Shown here: positions 5,922-7,418 of the stretch, in pieces
Numbering within the stretch: position 1 is the stretch's first letter
Layout of the letters: each line of letters begins with the position of its first letter
Assembly (NCBI GenBank): GCA_900313405.1
Contig: OMQY01000242.1
Coordinates: 1 to 7,418 of the forward strand
Source of the DNA: an uncultured Eubacteriales bacterium
GTDB lineage: Bacteria > Bacillota_A > Clostridia > Saccharofermentanales > Saccharofermentanaceae
DNA: 7,418 nt
Direction of reading: 5' to 3'
The notes under the pieces: generated by a model
The model's database searches: none
Told to the model about the DNA's origin: nothing
The model's input: only the letters and a program-made list of their open reading frames with translations
Program-made: the position numbers and the translations under genes

Positions 5922-6063
5922 ATATGAAGAATATGACGAGAAGAACCGTTACTCACGAAGGCTTTTTTGTAAAATAAATATACGCATGCACGAGCCTTCC
6001 TTGTATTATCATTACTCTTGCTGCGCTCCCGGCGCCGCTAAAGCCATAACGAGTGAGGATAAT
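5922..6063 (+). other. Leader region of the SulP transporter gene
   Basis: There is no gene here. It holds a T6 run (5963-5968) and two inverted repeats: GAAGGCT (5957-5963) with AGCCTTC (5993-5999), and an 11-of-13 match between 6005-6017 and 6051-6063 that spans the ribosome site. A GC-rich hairpin (6023-6027 with 6031-6035) lies between the second pair of arms. No convincing promoter was found; TATTAT at 6004-6009 is the best -10 candidate but lacks a good -35. Initiation there would start the transcript near 6016, removing the left arm of the second repeat. Confidence 0.4.
6055..6058 (+). promoter_or_regulatory. Ribosome binding site of the SulP gene
   Basis: GAGG (6055-6058), in the context GAGTGAGG, ends 5 bases before the ATG at 6064. 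It lies within the right arm of the 6005-6017 / 6051-6063 inverted repeat, so it may be masked in the transcript. Confidence 0.6.
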
Positions 6064-7418
6064 ATGAGCAGTAAAGATAAACTGAAGCCGATGCTGTTCT
6101 CTGTCATCAAGAAATACGATAGTAAGCAGCTTACCAAAGACATCATATCCGGAATAATCGTAGCGATAATCGCGTTGCCTTTGTCGATCGCACTCGCATT
6201 GGCGTCAGGCGTCGGTCCCGAGCAGGGTATCTACACCGCGATCATCGCGGGCTTCATCATATCCTTCCTCGGAGGAAGCCGTGTTCAGATCGCAGGTCCG
6301 ACGGCGGCGTTCGCTACCATCGTAGCCGGCATCGTTGCCAAGAACGGAATGAGCGGCCTGGCTCTCGCGACCCTTATGGCCGGCGCGATCCTGATACTCA
6401 TGGGTATCCTGCGTCTCGGCTCGCTCATCAAGTTTATCCCTTATACGATAACAACAGGCTTTACGGCGGGTATCGCCGTTACGATCGTGATCGGACAGAT
6501 CAAGGACTTTATGGGACTTAAGTACCCCGAAGGCACGGTCACGATCGAGACCACGGACAAGGTCAAGGCCGTCATCCGCAATATCGATACGGTAAACTGG
6601 CAGGCTCTCTTAGTCGGCGCAGTCTGCCTTGCTATCCTCATTATCTGGCCTTATATCAATGACAAGATCCCGGGATCGCTCCTGGCTGTAATCGCCGGCA
6701 TCCTGATGGTCAAGCTGCTCGACATGGAAGTCAACACGATCGGTGATCTCTATACTATCAAGAGCGGTCTTCCCACATTTGAAGCTCCCAAGTTCACACT
6801 CGAAGCCATGCGCACGGTAGCGCCTGATGCTGTTACGATCGCCGTTCTTGCTGCGATAGAATCACTCCTCTCGTGCGTCGTTGCCGACGGAATGATCGGT
6901 TCAAGACACCGTTCGAATATGGAACTTATCGCTCAGGGCGCAGGTAACATGGGTTCGGCTCTGTTCGGCGGAATCCCCGCTACGGGTGCTATCGCCCGTA
7001 CAGCCGCCAACATCAAGAACGGCGGACGCACACCTGTTGCCGGTATGGTGCACGCCGTCGTACTGATCGCCGTTGTTCTTTTCCTGATGCCTTACGCATC
7101 CTGGATCCCGATGCCCGCCATAGCAGCGATCCTGTTTATCGTCGCATACAATATGTGTCAGTGGAGGCAGTTCGTGAGCCTCGTCAAGAGCTCGTCTAAG
7201 AGTGACATCGCGGTGCTCGTGGTGACGTTTGTGCTGACGGTCGTTTTCGACCTTGTTGTTGCCATCGAAGTCGGAATGCTCATGGCTTGCGTTCTCTTTA
7301 TGAAGCATATGAGCGAAGAGGCTGAGGTAAGAGGCTGGGTCTATGATATCCCTGATGAGGACGATGATCCCGACGCCACTAACCTCAAGACCGTTCCGCT
7401 CGCTGTCCGCGTATATGA
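6064..7418 (+). CDS. SulP-family anion transporter (SLC26-like), 3' end beyond window
   Basis: The first 451 residues of a membrane transporter for an inorganic or organic anion are present; the frame is open to the window edge. SulP signatures are VGPEQGIYTAIIAGF (50-64), GGSRVQIAGPTAAF (70-83), RLGSLIKFIPYTITTGFTAGIAV (117-139, the conserved core), AAIESLLSCVVADGM (263-277), and GNMGSALFGGIPATG (294-308) with ARTAANIKNGGRTP just after it (311-324). The fold of this family has 14 membrane segments in two inverted repeats, which fits the many hydrophobic stretches from about 28 to 414. An acidic linker (DIPDEDDDPD, 428-437) leads to LAVRVY, where the cytoplasmic STAS domain normally begins; nearly all of that domain is missing here. 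Sulfate, bicarbonate and dicarboxylate are all known SulP substrates, and none can be chosen from this sequence. The gene appears separate from the polysaccharide genes, since a terminator precedes it. Confidence 0.93.
   Translation, partial: MSSKDKLKPMLFSVIKKYDSKQLTKDIISGIIVAIIALPLSIALALASGVGPEQGIYTAIIAGFIISFLGGSRVQIAGPTAAFATIVAGIVAKNGMSGLALATLMAGAILILMGILRLGSLIKFIPYTITTGFTAGIAVTIVIGQIKDFMGLKYPEGTVTIETTDKVKAVIRNIDTVNWQALLVGAVCLAILIIWPYINDKIPGSLLAVIAGILMVKLLDMEVNTIGDLYTIKSGLPTFEAPKFTLEAMRTVAPDAVTIAVLAAIESLLSCVVADGMIGSRHRSNMELIAQGAGNMGSALFGGIPATGAIARTAANIKNGGRTPVAGMVHAVVLIAVVLFLMPYASWIPMPAIAAILFIVAYNMCQWRQFVSLVKSSSKSDIAVLVVTFVLTVVFDLVVAIEVGMLMACVLFMKHMSEEAEVRGWVYDIPDEDDDPDATNLKTVPLAVRVY

Noticed and set aside
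5941..5970. T6 run after 5962 as a second terminator
   Set aside because: The bases directly before the T-run do not form a stable stem. The matching arm (AGCCTTC) lies 29 bases downstream, which is not terminator geometry on the + strand.
5765..5977. 70-residue open frame overlapping the end of the zinc-ribbon gene and running past it
   Set aside because: It reads straight through the strong terminator hairpin, has no ribosome site and has a very Arg-rich composition.
6901..7308. 135-residue open frame antisense to the SulP gene
   Set aside because: The translation is rich in His, Asp and Arg, the usual result of reading a hydrophobic membrane gene backwards. No family is recognised, and the sense strand carries conserved SulP motifs.

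Overview
The window looks like chromosomal DNA from a low-to-moderate GC Bacillota, probably a Clostridia-class anaerobe. The grounds are strong AGGAGG/GGAGG-type ribosome sites, frequent AGG/AGA arginine codons, sigma70-like promoters and protein families typical of gut or rumen clostridia. That placement is inference; no rRNA or taxonomic marker is present. No insertion sequence, tRNA, CRISPR array or phage gene was seen.

Positions 1-160 hold no confident gene, only a promoter-like TATAAT and the ribosome site for the first gene. Positions 161-4701 are the edge of a surface-polysaccharide locus arranged as two convergent pairs. On the + strand, a mannose-1-phosphate guanylyltransferase (makes GDP-mannose) is translationally coupled through TGATG to a GT4 glycosyltransferase of the mannosyltransferase-like kind. 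On the - strand, a polyprenyl-phosphate sugar-1-phosphate transferase (starts the lipid-linked repeat unit) is followed after 3 bases by an AmsE-like GT2 glycosyltransferase. The two pairs meet tail to tail with 6 bases between stop codons and no visible terminator. Together they supply an activated sugar donor, the initiating membrane enzyme and two elongating transferases. Flippase, polymerase, phosphomannomutase and chain-length control are not in the window.

Positions 4702-4869 are a divergent control region. It has a good promoter towards the sugar-phosphate transferase and another towards a zinc-ribbon membrane protein. A perfect 9-bp inverted repeat sits on the -10 box of the second promoter. 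The zinc-ribbon gene (4870-5865) encodes CxxC-x10-CxxC, a long Ala/Pro-rich linker and about five membrane segments; its function is unknown. A strong hairpin terminator follows at 5890-5921.

Positions 6064-7418 are the 5' part of a SulP-family anion transporter cut by the window edge just where its STAS domain should begin. Its ribosome site lies in one arm of a long inverted repeat.

I found no convincing new multi-gene system. The most unusual items are the regulatory inverted repeats at three gene starts and the uncharacterised zinc-ribbon membrane protein.
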